Shown: positions 1 through 11,200, counted from the stretch's first letter. The stretch: DNA of 64,000 bases from Ornithodoros turicata (GCF_037126465.1 NC_088201.1:21498550-21562549); one strand, 5' to 3'. Notes: generated by a model not told the origin, from the sequence alone. Translations and numbers: made by a program.

Positions 1-399
1 CTGTTGGATAGTTCCGGTGAGTACAACGGACCAGCGGAACCCTCGAAGAAAACTATCACCGTAACCGTAATATCGCGATCTACAAACCCGTTGCCTGCGT
101 CTGGCGCACCATGTGCGGAGTTCACAAAACAGACAGCTGACCTTGAAAGGTGCAACATGATAGGACTGCCACTGCCTCTCTCTTTGCCACCCAGACAAGC
201 CACCAGCACAAACTCCGGCGTATCAGAAGGAACCGCCGTTCGAACCCTGAAGTCAACCATCACGTCACAGCCTGAGTGGGCACCAAGTGTGTCATCACGG
301 AGCAATACGATGTCTAGCGAGGACAGCCATGGACCTTTCAATAATTCGCAGGACTTGCTGTTGGAAGGGCACAGGAACCTTATGGAGACTGAAATATAG
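1..399 (+). CDS. 3'-terminal coding exon of a gene entering from the left edge (partial)
   Basis: The frame is open from the first base of the window to a TAG at 397-399, 132 codons, and its 5' part lies outside. The product is hydrophilic and rich in Ser, Thr, Pro and Asn. It has no membrane segment and few cysteines, and it ends in acidic residues (ETEI). It reads like the disordered cytoplasmic tail of a receptor or a regulatory protein. A canonical AATAAA lies about 120 nt after the stop, a normal 3'UTR length, which is the main support for a real gene end. No transposon motif is visible. A GTGAGT at 16-21 could be a splice donor, which would make most of the frame intronic; the polyA signal argues against this. 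Family not recognised. Confidence 0.5.
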   Translation: MLDSSGEYNGPAEPSKKTITVTVISRSTNPLPASGAPCAEFTKQTADLERCNMIGLPLPLSLPPRQATSTNSGVSEGTAVRTLKSTITSQPEWAPSVSSRSNTMSSEDSHGPFNNSQDLLLEGHRNLMETEI

Positions 400-517
400 T
401 CCTTTGTGCCAAATTGCCTTGTGTTCACAGTGCATCATAACGCGAGTATATCGTGACTCATTAGCAACACGAAGTGCTTAGAGGGACTGTGTCCAGTTAC
501 AAAGCACATCTGTTTTC

Positions 518-523
518 AATAAA
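518..523 (+). promoter_or_regulatory. Polyadenylation signal AATAAA
   Basis: AATAAA sits 119 nt after the stop codon at 399, so cleavage is expected near 535-545. The interval 400-517 holds no repeat and reads as a short 3'UTR. Confidence 0.55.
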
Positions 524-545
524 ATCGTACACGCTCACATTAACT

Positions 546-828
546 CAATAGCGTCAGCGTCACATACAAACGCTTATACCGCCATCAAGGGTCACAGCAT
601 GGCTTGCCTGCAAGATGCGATTACACAATGCACAATTTGAGATTGTGGGTGCTTCAGGTTCTCGGCCTTTTCGTGTTTTCTTTTTTTTTTTTTTTTCGGC
701 TGAGTTGTTGAGGAACATTTTCCGAACATAATCTGTGAAGTATGTCAGGATTGCCTTATTTACAAAATAATTCCACAGGTAGCTTCCAGTCGCTTGTAGT
801 CTCCTTGTGACGTCAGACAGTGACCTTA
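546..828. other. Unassigned spacer with a poly-T run
   Basis: No gene or known repeat is seen. A run of about 17 T lies near 680-696. It could be the A-tail of a minus-strand retroposed copy, but no matching duplication was found. Confidence 0.4.
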
Positions 829-981
829 CCCAAGCAGCACAATGCACTGAAAGTCGAGTGCAATAGGGGTGGACGGGTAGGTGGAAGGCCTTGAACAGAC
901 TCGTGAAACTAAAGGACATTGATAGGACACATACCGTCCACCCCTATTGCACTCGACTTTCAGTACATTGTGCTGCTTGGG
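829..981. mobile_element. Palindromic MITE, family M2 (copy 1)
   Basis: This is a 153 bp near-palindrome with ends CCCAAGCAGCACAATG and CATTGTGCTGCTTGGG. The terminal inverted repeats are about 50 bp and the loop is non-palindromic. TA flanks both ends (827-828 and 982-983), as expected of a Tc1/mariner-type target duplication. Further copies lie at 5733, 20228 and 60237, with a relic near 16768. No protein is encoded, so it must have moved with a transposase supplied elsewhere. Confidence 0.85.
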
Positions 982-983
982 TA

Positions 984-1380
984 GCGCTTGTGGATACTTC
1001 AAACGCACCTTGTAATTTGCTGTATCAAGCACCATGATGAGAAAAGCCTGAGCATCAGCTGTACTCGTGCAGTCCATTCCACTTGTCAGTTGTTACTCAC
1101 GCTCAGGCATTTCTCACCATGTCCCTTCTTCATCAACTTGTCTCCGTTTACGCTGTTTTACCCGTCAACTACTTTGTCTCTGGTTGACTCGGTCTCTTGT
1201 GTCGAAACGTCACACGGCGTCTTTGCATGCCTTGGCACAGTGCCTGTGATGTTGACACAACCACTAGAATCTTTTTTTCTTTTTGCCGCGTTCTGCACTT
1301 GTCGTGATTTCTTCAACTGTGAGCGCTTCCACTGTGGCATCTGCGGCTTTGTGTCCTTATCGTGCTTTAAGACGCAACGT
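984..1380. other. Spacer, no gene recognised
   Basis: The open frames here have no protein-like motifs. 1381-1393 is the left copy of the duplication flanking the following LINE end. Confidence 0.4.
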
Positions 1381-1393
1381 TTGGTGCGTATTC

Positions 1394-1646
1394 AGCTTGT
1401 CCAAAGTACTTGGCCCATGGAGCTCCCCTGAACATCAGTGCCGGGCTCTTCGCTCCCTTTTCGTTTTCATGCAGGCCACTGGACTCCTTGAAGAGCTCTA
1501 AACAGAACTCCGACCTGTCGTTGCTTCATTCTCACCATAATTCATCCTCTCATATTAACCACTGTGAAATGGGGTAGTGTCCTGTGGCTACCACGGGGAA
1601 ACATCCCATGTCATCATCACTTCTTCATTTATTGTTGTTGTTGTTG
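1394..1646 (+). mobile_element. 5'-truncated LINE 3' end, (GTT)n-tailed family
   Basis: Perfect 13 bp target duplications (TTGGTGCGTATTC) lie at 1381-1393 and 1647-1659 and define the insertion. The first 108 bp encode the last residues of a LINE ORF2, with the C-terminal pattern LGPWSSPEHQCRALRSL then ATGLLEEL and stop at 1499-1501. A 3'UTR of about 130 bp and a (GTT)n tail follow. The same 3'UTR recurs at 21893-22028, with shorter or diverged copies at 32809, 42733 and 53690. The insertion is dead on arrival because of the truncation. Confidence 0.85.
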
Positions 1647-1659
1647 TTGGTGCGTATTC

Positions 1660-2600
1660 CTTGTACGCACTTAGCAACAGTCGTGGGATCGCACAACAAC
1701 ACGATATTCTTTTCCAAGCTATAGGGGTAGGTATGAAGTACGGCGGGTAGTTAAAAGCCTAGTTCGCTTCACTTTGAGTCTCAGGACCCAACATCAGACT
1801 TATGTGGTGGCTACTCAAGACGGTGAAGACCTCAAAGAGTCTAGAACCAGGGTGTCATAGGAAGTCTTCTCATCCTGCTCATTAGCATTTAATGTCAACG
1901 TCCTCGTCATGTGCAAGTAGAGACATTGCCCGCCAACTTGAGGCTTACTTCGGCAAGCAAACATAACATCACCACCACACTCATAACGAACAGGTGGTCA
2001 TGTCGCGTTGCCAGATCGAAGTTAATTGGCATGCAAACTTATCAAGCCGCGGCTACTGACAACTCGTGTAGGAGCTTCCTATCGGTGCAGTCCCGGAAAT
2101 TTGCGATGGCACCTTGTACTCCTTATTTTAATACAGGGTGAAACGCACGGCCGATGTTTAAACTGAAGCGCCGATAACGTGCCTAAGAATTCGATTTATT
2201 CCAGTTTAACTGCGCAGTCTCCAACCATGGATAGAAACATCCTTGAAACGTTTCCCTATATAATAAAATTGTATATCAGTCGGAGGTCCAGCAATGCTGG
2301 TGCCTATAGAATACGCATGGGGAGATCCCGCGTTTGGTATGGAAATCGATCATACGTTAGTGCCATACAGGAATTTCGATATCATAAAGCTGCTGAGCTT
2401 CTGGGAGCACAAGAAGAGAGATGCTACGTTCTCAGCAATTAAGTTTATTGTGAGTTGTGCTACTGAGAAAGTGTACCAGGCGTGTGCGTGCTAGGTGCTG
2501 CGTTGCATTGTCGCTGACAGGATCAGATGTAGTTGTGTCGGAGTGGGGATGGGTTGCGTTAAAGGTGCGTGGAGTGGCTCAAAAAAATACATATATACAT
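1660..2600. other. Unassigned spacer
   Basis: No repeat or convincing exon is recognised. Frames at 1911-2141 and 2179-2442 have no motif or splice support. Confidence 0.4.
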
Positions 2601-2606
2601 ATGTAA

Positions 2607-3800
2607 GGAGGAGTAGAAATGAGGATTACAAGCCCTGGGACACATGTTCGCACAAAAAGTACGAGTGCAGCGCGCAGTCCTGGTGCTCAAGAGAGCTTTA
2701 AATCCCGCGTGTCACAAAAAAGCTTCCCTCGGGTGACAGTCTGCGACGTCTGGTCATTCGCCCAATAGTGAGACGCGCGCCTTCTTTTTCTTTCCTTTAA
2801 TGCGATAGCATTATTGGGCTTAGCTCGGACGATAGATGGCGCCACGGGAACCCTGGGCGCAGAAAAGTTTGTGGCAGGGTATTCAACGTCACTCCTCCCC
2901 TTTTACCGTATACAGCTCGCGTGCAGAGGGTCGCTTAAGGCTTGATGAGTGCCAAGTAAAGCACAGCAACGAGCGTGTGTTGCTAGGTGAGGTTATCACG
3001 AGGCAGCCGCGGGCATTGGAATGCTACGTTATATTATATCTTGCAAGCGAGACTACAAAGGCGGGAGAGCGACGTCTTGCTCCCTCGTGGCGTGGGCCTG
3101 CAGACATGAACAAACGGTCGTTTTCGGACTTCCCATGTTGGTGGCCGTTGTCTACGCGTTGCAGTAAATCCAATTAGGCATGTCGTCATCCCCACAGGTT
3201 TCCGTGAGTGCTTCAGAACTTTAAAATCAATGGCTTTCGAAATACGTATTTCAGCACTCATAAACTGTTACTATGCATATGCTAAACCAGTGTACAAAAG
3301 AGACAAACAAGTTATCCTCTAATTCGAGCCAGTGGATCTTATTTCTTCATGCCAAACCCCCATAGCGCGTTATCCTCTCTAGCATTACATCATAACTCAT
3401 ACTCATTGCAGTTCTGCTTCTACATTTGGTCCTTATCTGCAAACCATTCCGCGCAATTTAAAATTATCTCCGCATTTTCTCAGCAGTTCAGCAGTTTCTA
3501 TCGTATTACTCCTCGTTGCATCAGCGTTCCGTGTCTGACACAGAGCGGTCGGCCGGTCGCCTGGCGCCTAGCTCCCTCGTTGTAGCAGACGGTTCTCGGC
3601 AGCCAATGATAGATAGCTCGGATAATCTGACGTCACAACACGCCAGAAGGAGCTGGGAGAGATAGTCGCGTTCTTGTAAACTAATTTTCCCAGGAAGTGC
3701 GGGCTTTCCCAAGGGGAACGTTTTGCGTGATAGTTCCTGAAGGCAGTATGTTAATAGCACGCGGGAAAAAAAAAATAATGTTACAGGCATGCTCATTTAA
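2607..3800. repeat. Unclassified dispersed repeat U, copy 1
   Basis: Two blocks are shared with 34551-36055. The left block is about 2607-2775 (GATTACAAGCCCTGGGACAC, then CTTCCCTCGG). The right block is about 3580-3790 (TTCTCGGCAG, then GACGTCACAACACGCCAGAA). The segment 2790-3530 in this copy has no counterpart in copy 2, so it is an insertion here or a deletion there. No coding motif is seen and the class is unknown. Confidence 0.55.
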
Positions 3801-4591
3801 GGTCACATCTTAGGTTACTCGTTATTGGGACGGAGTAGCAAAATTCGTCGGGTGAGTCAACTTCCTCCTTTTTTTATTTCCTATCCAATTCGTCGGCGTT
3901 ACAGGAGCGCGTCGAAGCAGTTGTGGACCGCAGGTCCAGTTCGTCCCAGGGCTTTTGTCGTAGTGCAGAACGGGAACATTGCACATGTGCAATGTTTCTG
4001 CAGAAACAGCGGAAACGTTGTTTCTTACACGGCCTTTACCTGACGCTCACAATGTGGAGGTGGTTAGGGAAAAGTACCGCAGTTATTTGCAGAATTTGCT
4101 AGTTAATCTTAACATGGACGGCGTTTGGACAATGGACTGTGATATATGCACATATATGCATTGGAAAATTCTTGAAATTCTCTACTTGAATTACATGCAA
4201 CGCCAACGGTATCGACGGCCTTTTGAAACACTTTGATTGCACGTTTGTTGCTGTTAGCGACCTCAGTCGCTCATGTGACAGTGCGTCATGTTACTGTTTC
4301 ATTAGCCCGCCATAGTTTCGTCTACAACACTCTTCATATGTGCTTCAGATTCACGCGGCCACGAGCGCGATGCCAGCGTCATCTTTATGGGAGACCTCAA
4401 ACGAGTAGCTGTGCTCGTTGCGTAGAGAGGGGGACACAAACTTTGCGCGGCTTTGCGTGCACACGTGCGGCTCTTGCATGGTTGTGTTTAATTCAAGAAC
4501 AGCACACTAGGCGTTTTGAAGGCGCGCTGCAATTTTGTTCAACATATTATAATATGCGCATAACATTGTCATGGGCGATAATGACATGAAC
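3801..4591. other. Unassigned spacer
   Basis: No exon, RNA gene or repeat is recognised. The 118-codon frame at 4233-4589 is Cys/Arg-rich low-information sequence with no splice signals. Confidence 0.4.
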
Positions 4592-4602
4592 GTCTGCTAC
4601 GT

Positions 4603-4889
4603 TTTTTTTATTCCGTGTTAGCGCCGCGATGCAACTGTGGCTATGAGCGGCGTCCAGACGTGGACAGGTGGAGAGAGGACAGCAGGAAGGAGTTGGGGGC
4701 AGGGGGTTAGTATGCGTCCTGGGCCGACTTCAGGGGGAATTGTGCCGACATTCGTCTGTAAAGTCTTCGGAAAACCCAGGGAAAACCTCAGACAGCAGGT
4801 AGATAGCCGGTAATGGATTCGAACTCGTGTCACCTCCCAGTCTCTGCGTGGAAAGCGATCATCCTAACCACTATGCCACGGGAGCTGGT
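4603..4889 (-). mobile_element. tRNA-derived SINE, family S1, head type A
   Basis: A perfect 11 bp duplication (GTCTGCTACGT) flanks the element at 4592-4602 and 4890-4900. Read on the minus strand it starts with a tRNA-like head: A box TGGCATAGTGG and B box AGTTCGAATCC, the internal RNA polymerase III promoter. A body shared with the copy at 5201 follows (TCAGACAGC and GAAGTCGGCCYAGGACGC on the sense strand). It ends GCCACAGTTGCATCGCGGCGC then an A-rich tail. The head differs clearly from the 5201 copy although the body is the same. Confidence 0.85.
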
Positions 4890-5200
4890 GTCTGCTACGT
4901 ACCGGATGACTCCCCCAAACAGACGTTTTTCGTTATATTTGTACAGGACATATGGTAGTAGTTGTTGCTGTCGCAGCAAGAAAGTACGTGCATTTACGAA
5001 AAGGAAGACGGGACTGTGCTAAATGAGGTGTAGTCCTCCAAGACACTGTCATCCTGAAAAAAATGTGTAACTGTCACACCCGCAGGTGCGAGGTTTAGAC
5101 CCCCGGTGAGGCTGTGAGATCCCCGAACGACAATAGGGTGGAACGGCTGATCACCTGATCAGTGAATAGGCCAGTCACACACTCGTTCAGGTAACCTATA

Positions 5201-5500
5201 AACCAGCGGCATGGCCGAGCGGGTTAAGGTGTCCCGCTCGTTGGTGGTAGCCAAGGTCGTGCTGAAGACTGGGAGGTGGTGGGTTCGAATCCTACCACCG
5301 GCTGCGCTGTCTGAGGTTTCCCCTGGGTTTCCCGAAGACTTTCCAGACGAATGTCGGCACAATTCCCCCTGAAGTCGGCCCAGGACGCATACTAACCCCC
5401 CTGTCCCCAACTCCTTCCTGCTGTCCTCTCTCCCTCTGTCCACATCTGCACGCCGTTCATAGGCACAGTTGCTTCGTGGCCCTAACACGAAATCAAAAAA
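5201..5500 (+). mobile_element. tRNA-derived SINE, family S1, head type B
   Basis: The head resembles a long-variable-arm tRNA (Ser/Leu class), with a perfect A box TGGCCGAGCGGG at about 5212 and B box GGTTCGAATCC at about 5282. The body matches the 4603 element in the opposite orientation: GCTGTCTGAGG, GAAGTCGGCCCAGGACGC and a 3' end near CAGTTGCTTCGTGGC before AAAAAA. Flanking GGTAACCTATA (5190-5200) and GGTAACATAAT (5501-5511) form an imperfect duplication. It is not a working tRNA gene, because about 200 bp of unrelated body follows without a terminator at the tRNA end. Confidence 0.85.
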
Positions 5501-5732
5501 GGTAACATAATTTATGTGACGCTAAAACGCTTGATAACACGGATACTAAATTTCGAACAACAGCAATATGTGGCGGTGAGAGCAACGGATAAATTAACAT
5601 CGAACATGCGGTTAATGGGGAGTTGAATCTTGGGGTTGTGGTGGCAGGGGTCTCTCGTCATGGTGGAGAGCGATGGAACTGATGATAGTACAAGATATTG
5701 TCCACACAAGACAAATTATGAAGCGATCCCGT

Positions 5733-5886
5733 CCCAAGCAGCACAATGTACTGGAAGTCGAGTGCAATAGGGGTGGACGGGTAGGTGGCAGGCCTTGAAC
5801 AGACTCGTGAAACTAAAGAACATTGATAAGACGCATGCCGTCCACCCCTATTGCACTCGACTTTCAGTACATTGTGCTGCTTGGGG
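5733..5886. mobile_element. Palindromic MITE, family M2 (copy 2)
   Basis: It has the same arms and loop as the 829-981 copy, including GTCGAGTGCAATAGGGGTGG. The TA flank is not clear here; the right end reads CTTGGGGTAG with an extra G. Confidence 0.85.
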
Positions 5887-6905
5887 TAGTTGAGATAGAG
5901 AGTTGATACTGATGCGCAGTCACGAGGCCCCGGAAACGCCACTGAGATGCACGACTTGTCCTGAAGCTGGCCTGATACCATCTGCTTACAGATCATTGTT
6001 GTGTCGCGTTTCCGGACTATAGAACACACCCCTCCATAAATCTGTCGTCCGTCTCGAACCCTCGCAAGTGCGCGACATTCCTACGTCTGACTGCGGGTCA
6101 AGGTACTCGAAGGCCCGAAATTCGGAACGTACACAGCAGGGGAAAAAAGAACGCATGTAAAAATGGCGGCAAACATAGTACAAGCCATTCGCGCAATTTC
6201 TTGCCCGTGCTGACGTGCCGGACACATGTTTTTTTAGCGATCGCGGGAAAAAGAACTGCCATATACTCGTGTGTGGTGTTGCCCTTTATTCGAGGTCTGT
6301 GACAGTAACAGGGTACCTCTCGAAGTGAAGAGTTTGGTCCAAAAGAGTTTGGTTGATAGTGCCCTTAGTGATACCAGGGCTCACAAACATAGTGTACGAA
6401 ACATCTGTACGAAAGCATCAGTTTTGATCAACACGTTACCGCATGGAGCAATCTGGTACAATAACACGGAATGACTGCATGTATGGCATGTAGAATTATA
6501 TGCAGTATAAGGCACCACTTGAGTTTTGTCATGAGAGACGAGAAGCAATCATGAGAGCCCGTGTGGGGCCAGGGCTAAGTCGAACGACTGGGGGCAGCAG
6601 AACAAGAGGAATACTCCATGTAAAACTTCATGGAGAGTATGACCATCAGCATGGACTGCATCTTCAAGCAGCCTAGGCCAGACCTTTTAGCCTGACAAAG
6701 GTTCTGGGTTCCTGGCCTGTGATCAAGCATCTCTAAGTCCTGCAGGCTTTTGTTCAGGTTTTTTGCAGACAGCAAGTCAGTGGATTTACTATGACTATAC
6801 ATGTGACTTCTGGGGTCCCCGTGTCCACCTTTCTGTTGTTTGATCTAGAACTAGCCCTATTCATTAACTAAATACTTTTTGAAGGTTATGAGTAAAACTA
6901 ACACG
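5887..6905. other. Unassigned spacer
   Basis: No repeat or exon is recognised. Short frames at 5986-6225 and 6575-6802 (both -) lack motifs and splice signals. Confidence 0.4.
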
Positions 6906-6909
6906 TCTC

Positions 6910-7215
6910 TCGAGCTCTAGAGGACACTAGTCCAGTGGGACTATGACCTGTAATCAGTGTACACTGGATTACAATATCTCCAGTGTCAGTTCCACTTGTC
7001 CCAGTGAAACTCCAGTGCGGCCAGTAACCAGTGTAGACTGGTTTCCAGTGTACCCCGTGAAAATCCAGTGTATCCAGTGACCAGTATCAACTGGTTTCCA
7101 GTATTGCCAGTCTGAGTTCCAGTCTTTTCCAATCTGTCCAGTAGCATTTCCAGTCTGACCAGTGGAATTTCCAGCCTGCCCAGGAACATTTCCAGTTTAA
7201 ATCTTACTGGTTCTT
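6910..7215. repeat. Degenerate CCAGT-rich minisatellite
   Basis: About 300 bp are built from diverged units containing CCAGT or its complement ACTGG, often as CCAGTGTAGACTGGTTTCCAG or TTTCCAGTCTGACCAGTGG, at irregular spacing near 20 bp. The minus-strand frame through it (6986-7279) repeats LEMxxxRLE-like residues only because the DNA repeats. Units are partly palindromic (CCAGT...ACTGG). Confidence 0.7.
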
Positions 7216-7529
7216 TCAACAGGGTGACGTTTACATCGAGCGGTCTGCGTGCCAAAACGGCGGCAAGTTGCTCAAACAAGCAAAAACGCGAGCCCAGTCA
7301 CTCGGAGATCTGTCTTTGGAGGGCAAGCGGGTCCTGGTCACGCGCTGTGGCAAATGGCCACAAGCACTGGGGCAGCGACAGTAGTCCAGGCAGTCAATGT
7401 TTACAACAGTCCGAACAGAAGAGAACAGTTATTGTTGGAGTATAGAGAGTTCGCACTGTGTCCTGTGCGGCACTCTGGGGGAGGCATGCTGTGCGTTGCT
7501 AGGGTGAAGACTGTTGGTCAGCAGACGTA

Positions 7530-7835
7530 TTGGCTAGGAGGATTCCTGAAGACCGGCGCGATCCGGGCGACCTCTTTTGCAAGTCGGTCAGCTTGTTCGT
7601 TTTTCGGCACGCCTTTGTTTTTGTTTTTTAATTCCATGTTAGCGCCACGAAGGAACAGTGGCTATGAGCGGCGTACAGACGGGGACCGATGTAATGAGGG
7701 CAGCAGGAAGGAGTGGGGGACAGGGGGGACGCCTTTGTGTGACGGTAGCCACTGGAGCAAAATGGAGCACTGGAACGATGGACATTTTGGGCATGCCAGG
7801 AACTTCGACCTGATAATTTATGTCCATGATGCTCC
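7530..7835 (-). pseudogene. LINE ORF2 RNase H fragment
   Basis: Minus-strand translation past the SINE gives KGVPKNEQADRLAKEVARI, matching the C-terminal RNase H box (G-N-E-x-A-D-x-L-A). The remaining N-terminal part of the domain is on the far side of the SINE and out of frame. Confidence 0.65.
7619..7728 (-). mobile_element. 5'-truncated SINE S1 nested in the LINE RNase H region
   Basis: The 10 bp duplication ACGCCTTTGT flanks it at 7609-7618 and 7729-7738. The 110 bp carry only the 3' half of the S1 body (minus-strand TCCTTCCTGCTG, then GCCACTGTTCCTTCGTGGCG and an A-rich tail). It landed inside the LINE, so it is younger than the LINE. Confidence 0.85.
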
Positions 7836-8029
7836 ATGGAGGCGTCCTGTGTGGGGGGGGGGGGGGGAGGTCTGACTGACAGGATATCGACGGTTCGCAG
7901 CGCGGCTGCAGAGCAACACTGTGTACGGTCCTTAGTCTTCGAAGCAGTGATTTTCCTCCGTCCGTTTGATGGAGCCGTGCTATTTGTAGTATTTAGACGT
8001 TGCTGAGTTGCAGTGGAAGAGAGGGAGCT

Positions 8030-8860
8030 TCAGCAAAGACGGAGACGTTGCGAGCTGAGGGCATGATCCCGATGGCGCTCCTCAATCCACGACGATGTAA
8101 CTGCTCCAAAGTCTCCGTGACAGATGGACTGGGATTTGCAATGGGCGAGTCCGTACAGAATTTTTGCTACTGTTGTTGCTTGGTTTATTGAAAGAACGGT
8201 CCGTATTGGGCAGCCGGAGGCTCGGCATCCCAGGCGGCGAACAAGGTTGAGGGACGTCTGACATTGCATCTCGACGTCCTTCACATAGGAAGTCAAGACA
8301 GCCGACTGTCAATAGCTAGACCTAGGAACCTCTGTGTTCTGACCTTGCCTAAGAGCGTCCCTTGCAGTGTAACCGGCTTCAGATGCGACGAGGCGCCCGG
8401 ACCAAGAAGGTTTGTTTTCTTTGAGAGGGATAGACCATGTTAGCAGACATAACTGTCAACAGCTTCGACACCCTCCTGGATGTCATTTCTGAGCGCGCTG
8501 GGCTTCTTCCAGTTTGCCCAGATACAAATGTAATCGGCGTACACCGAACTCCTCAGCGTGAAGACGCTATCGGGAGTGCACCAGGTATACCTACCTCGAC
8601 TAGATTGAAAAAGTGGGGACTAAGTAAGCTCCTTGGGTATGTCCCACGCTCTGACGTCTAGGCGAACTCAGGGCGTTACCGAAGCGCACTCTGAAGGTTG
8701 GGTTGGATAGGAGACCGCGTAAGTATATGAAAGTAGCCGCATTGTTCGTTATGCCGCGCGCTTCAAGACCATGCATGACCGATGACACCGTGGCATTGTC
8801 GAATGCGCTCTTGATGTCAAAGAAGACAGCTGCTGTTTTCCATTTGCTCTTACAGGCTTC
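8030..8860 (-). pseudogene. LINE ORF2 reverse transcriptase fragment
   Basis: The palm motif AAVFFDIKSAFDNATV (about 8845-8790) carries the first catalytic Asp. The usual GVPQGSxLSPTLFNL box is shifted out of frame near 8630-8600. The catalytic YADD box reads VYADY (about 8545-8530): the second Asp codon has become TAC. Thumb-like sequence (NLVRRLGCRA) follows to about 8030. Frameshifts and the lost Asp make it non-functional. Confidence 0.75.
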
Positions 8861-9834
8861 CTCAACGTCGGAAAAAGTCTAGTAAGGTGTCAAGACAACT
8901 TAGATGCCACCTGAAACCTGTCAGGGTGTGGCACGGCAGACGTTTCTTCCAACAACCAGCATAAGCGTCTGTGAAGCATCCTTTCGGTGCGCCTCGATCT
9001 GAGTAGCGGAAGGAAGAGGCAAGCTACAAGGGAAGAAGCTTTTAAGGAGAGAGCTGATCAAAGGCTAAGGCAGAATAGTATTCGCCGAACAAGCGCAGGG
9101 CTTCTTCTTCTTCCCACGGAGAATGGCTAAGTCCCATCTTCGTCCTCTTCTCCAGAGAGAATGTCCATGGCGATCGGGTCGCCCAACGATGACGATAACG
9201 CTGATATCCCTACGGTCATAACACAATGCATGAGGTGAGGGAGATACGGCCATATGACAGGCCAAACATGTCAACAAAGGATTCGGCTATGAGTCAAACG
9301 TGGTATCCTTTGCCACTGCAAGTGCTTGGAAGGGGCTGGGTGGGTTGCCGAGTCCCATCATGGAGTTCGCAACACGCTAGACTTTCCTTGCCGGGGAATG
9401 ATGGTTTCGCGACGCCGAAAACGATTTCCATTGCTCACAAGGGGGGGGGGGGGGGGGGGGGCGTCGGACAACAGCGGATATGCGTCGATTTTGGGTAAGA
9501 CGTTCATGGGTGTACTGTTTTTGGAGGACCCGCTGGACACGTTGTCTGGCTGCACATAGACGAAGGTATTTGAGGTCTGGCTTCGGTACCCCTCACGGGA
9601 CACACGGAGCACCGCACGGGGCGACCGGAAAGGGTTCCAGTTTGTGACAGCGCACTTTCGTTTCAGCTTACTTTGTTTGCAGGCTTGGGTGATTTCGATA
9701 GCGGAATGATGGCTTCCCCTGGAGTCAAAACCAACCGCCCAGTGCGTAAGGATGTCAGGCGTGTGAGCGTGAGGTCAATGGCGATAGTGTGTTGCGGCTG
9801 GTAATGTGTATGTTCTCACGTGTTTGCAATGAGA

Positions 9835-9970
9835 AGATCTATGGCACCCAAAAAATCGACAATGAGTTGACCGCGCTGGTCGATCCTGCCCGGTCCCCAC
9901 ATGTGGTGATGGGTGTTGACGTCACCGCAGACGAGAAGGGGGTCAGGGAACGCTTCTTTGGCCTTCTTCA
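9835..9970 (-). pseudogene. LINE ORF2 APE-type endonuclease fragment
   Basis: Minus-strand LLVCGDVNTHHHMWG matches the GDFNAHHxxWG core of AP-like endonucleases of non-LTR elements, followed by RGQLIVDFLGAIDLLIANT. Position and strand agree with the RT and gag parts on either side. Confidence 0.75.
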
Positions 9971-10399
9971 GAAAATTTGGATGCAAAACCGTATCTGATC
10001 TGTGAGGCCTGACGCAAGCGCAGAGGATGTTGAGAACGTGCTTGCCCGCAGTTGCATTTTCACAACTGCAAACATGGCGGCCGTTTAGTACAGGTGGGAT
10101 GTGGATAGCTGGTGTTGAGGTAAGTGTTCTTCTACGAACAAAACAACGGAGCCATGCTCAAAGTGAGGTGTGGAAGGACAGGTGTACTTCACATAACCAG
10201 AAGCACGTGGCCATCTGGGAGGTTAGCTGCTTGAAAGGCTAGGATACTGTATCGTGTTTTCCGAAGTCGTTGTGCTAGTTCGCGGATCCTCGCGCGAAGC
10301 CCAGTACAATTCCACTGCAGAATTCTGTAAAAATTGTTCATGGGAAAATCGAGGATCTGAGGGGACGCCCTAAATCAGGCGCTCTATGAAATGGTTAAG

Positions 10400-11200
10400 T
10401 GGAGCCGTTATGCACCAAGGAAGCTCGTCACGACATATTGGAGAGGCCGGAGCAATCTCAGAAAGGAACGGAGGCCATCTGGAAGCCATGAACAGTCGAG
10501 GAGCGCGTTCAAGGCAGCAAAGACCAAGCTGACGATGAAGCGAAGTAGTGGCGAGACAGACTGTGCTGAAGGCCTATCCTCAGACATAATATTGCTTTTA
10601 CTTTCCGCAGTTGCAGTGACAGCGGGCAAGCTTCGTTCAGGTTTGGGGGCCGGGGTGTTGCACCCTATAGTTGGAGGCTTCTCTGGCCTATACTTGCATT
10701 GCCATGCGATCTGATGAGTGGGCTTGCATTCCACGCATTCTCCTATCGTCGTAGGAGAGTCTCCTATCATCCTATATTGTCGTAGGCTTGGGTTCTGCTG
10801 GCTTTGGTCGGCAGGTCGTGGGCTTGGGTTGAGCCATTGGTTCATCCTAAGTTGTAGGACAACTAACGGCGTTGCCCGTGCCCCTTTTCTGGCCTAACTG
10901 CGTTGCCCGTGCCCGACGCCGCAGCTGTAATATCTCTGTGTATGTGTAACTTTTTATCAAGGTGGTATTGATGCCCCGCTGTTTCTCTTTGACGGCTAGC
11001 GCAAGTTTTGTCGAGAGCTGAGTGTTCTTCGCCGCAGTTGACACAGTTAAGGGTCTGTTGCGTGCAGGCCTTGGTTTCATGGTCTCCCGTGCATTACAAA
11101 CATGCCTTCGTACGGGAACATGTCGCACTCACGTAGCCGTAACTGCCACATCTGTGGCATTGGTTTGGTTTCGTCTTGTAGGGGGTAACGGGAAACTTCA
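10400..11200 (-). pseudogene. LINE ORF1 gag-like protein with three zinc knuckles
   Basis: Minus-strand reading near 11150-11000 gives CHRCGSYGYVSATC, CTGDHETKAC and CVNCGEEHSALDKTC, the triple CCHC pattern of I/Jockey-type ORF1. The first knuckle has Tyr where the metal-binding His is expected. A stop lies between knuckles 1 and 2. A 145-codon basic, Pro/Ser-rich frame (10845-10408) carries the C-terminal part. Confidence 0.65.

Noticed and set aside
829..1077. Recurring short peptide frames around CNRGGR and PSTYPSTPIALDF at 0.9, 5.8 and 60.3 kb
   Set aside because: These are translations of MITE M2 arms.
988..1431. 147-codon frame as a gene
   Set aside because: Cys/Phe-rich low-information product, crosses the boundary of a LINE insertion at 1394, no splice support.
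5201..5300. tRNA gene
   Set aside because: A and B boxes are perfect, but the sequence continues into a SINE body shared with other copies and has flanking duplication; it is a SINE head.
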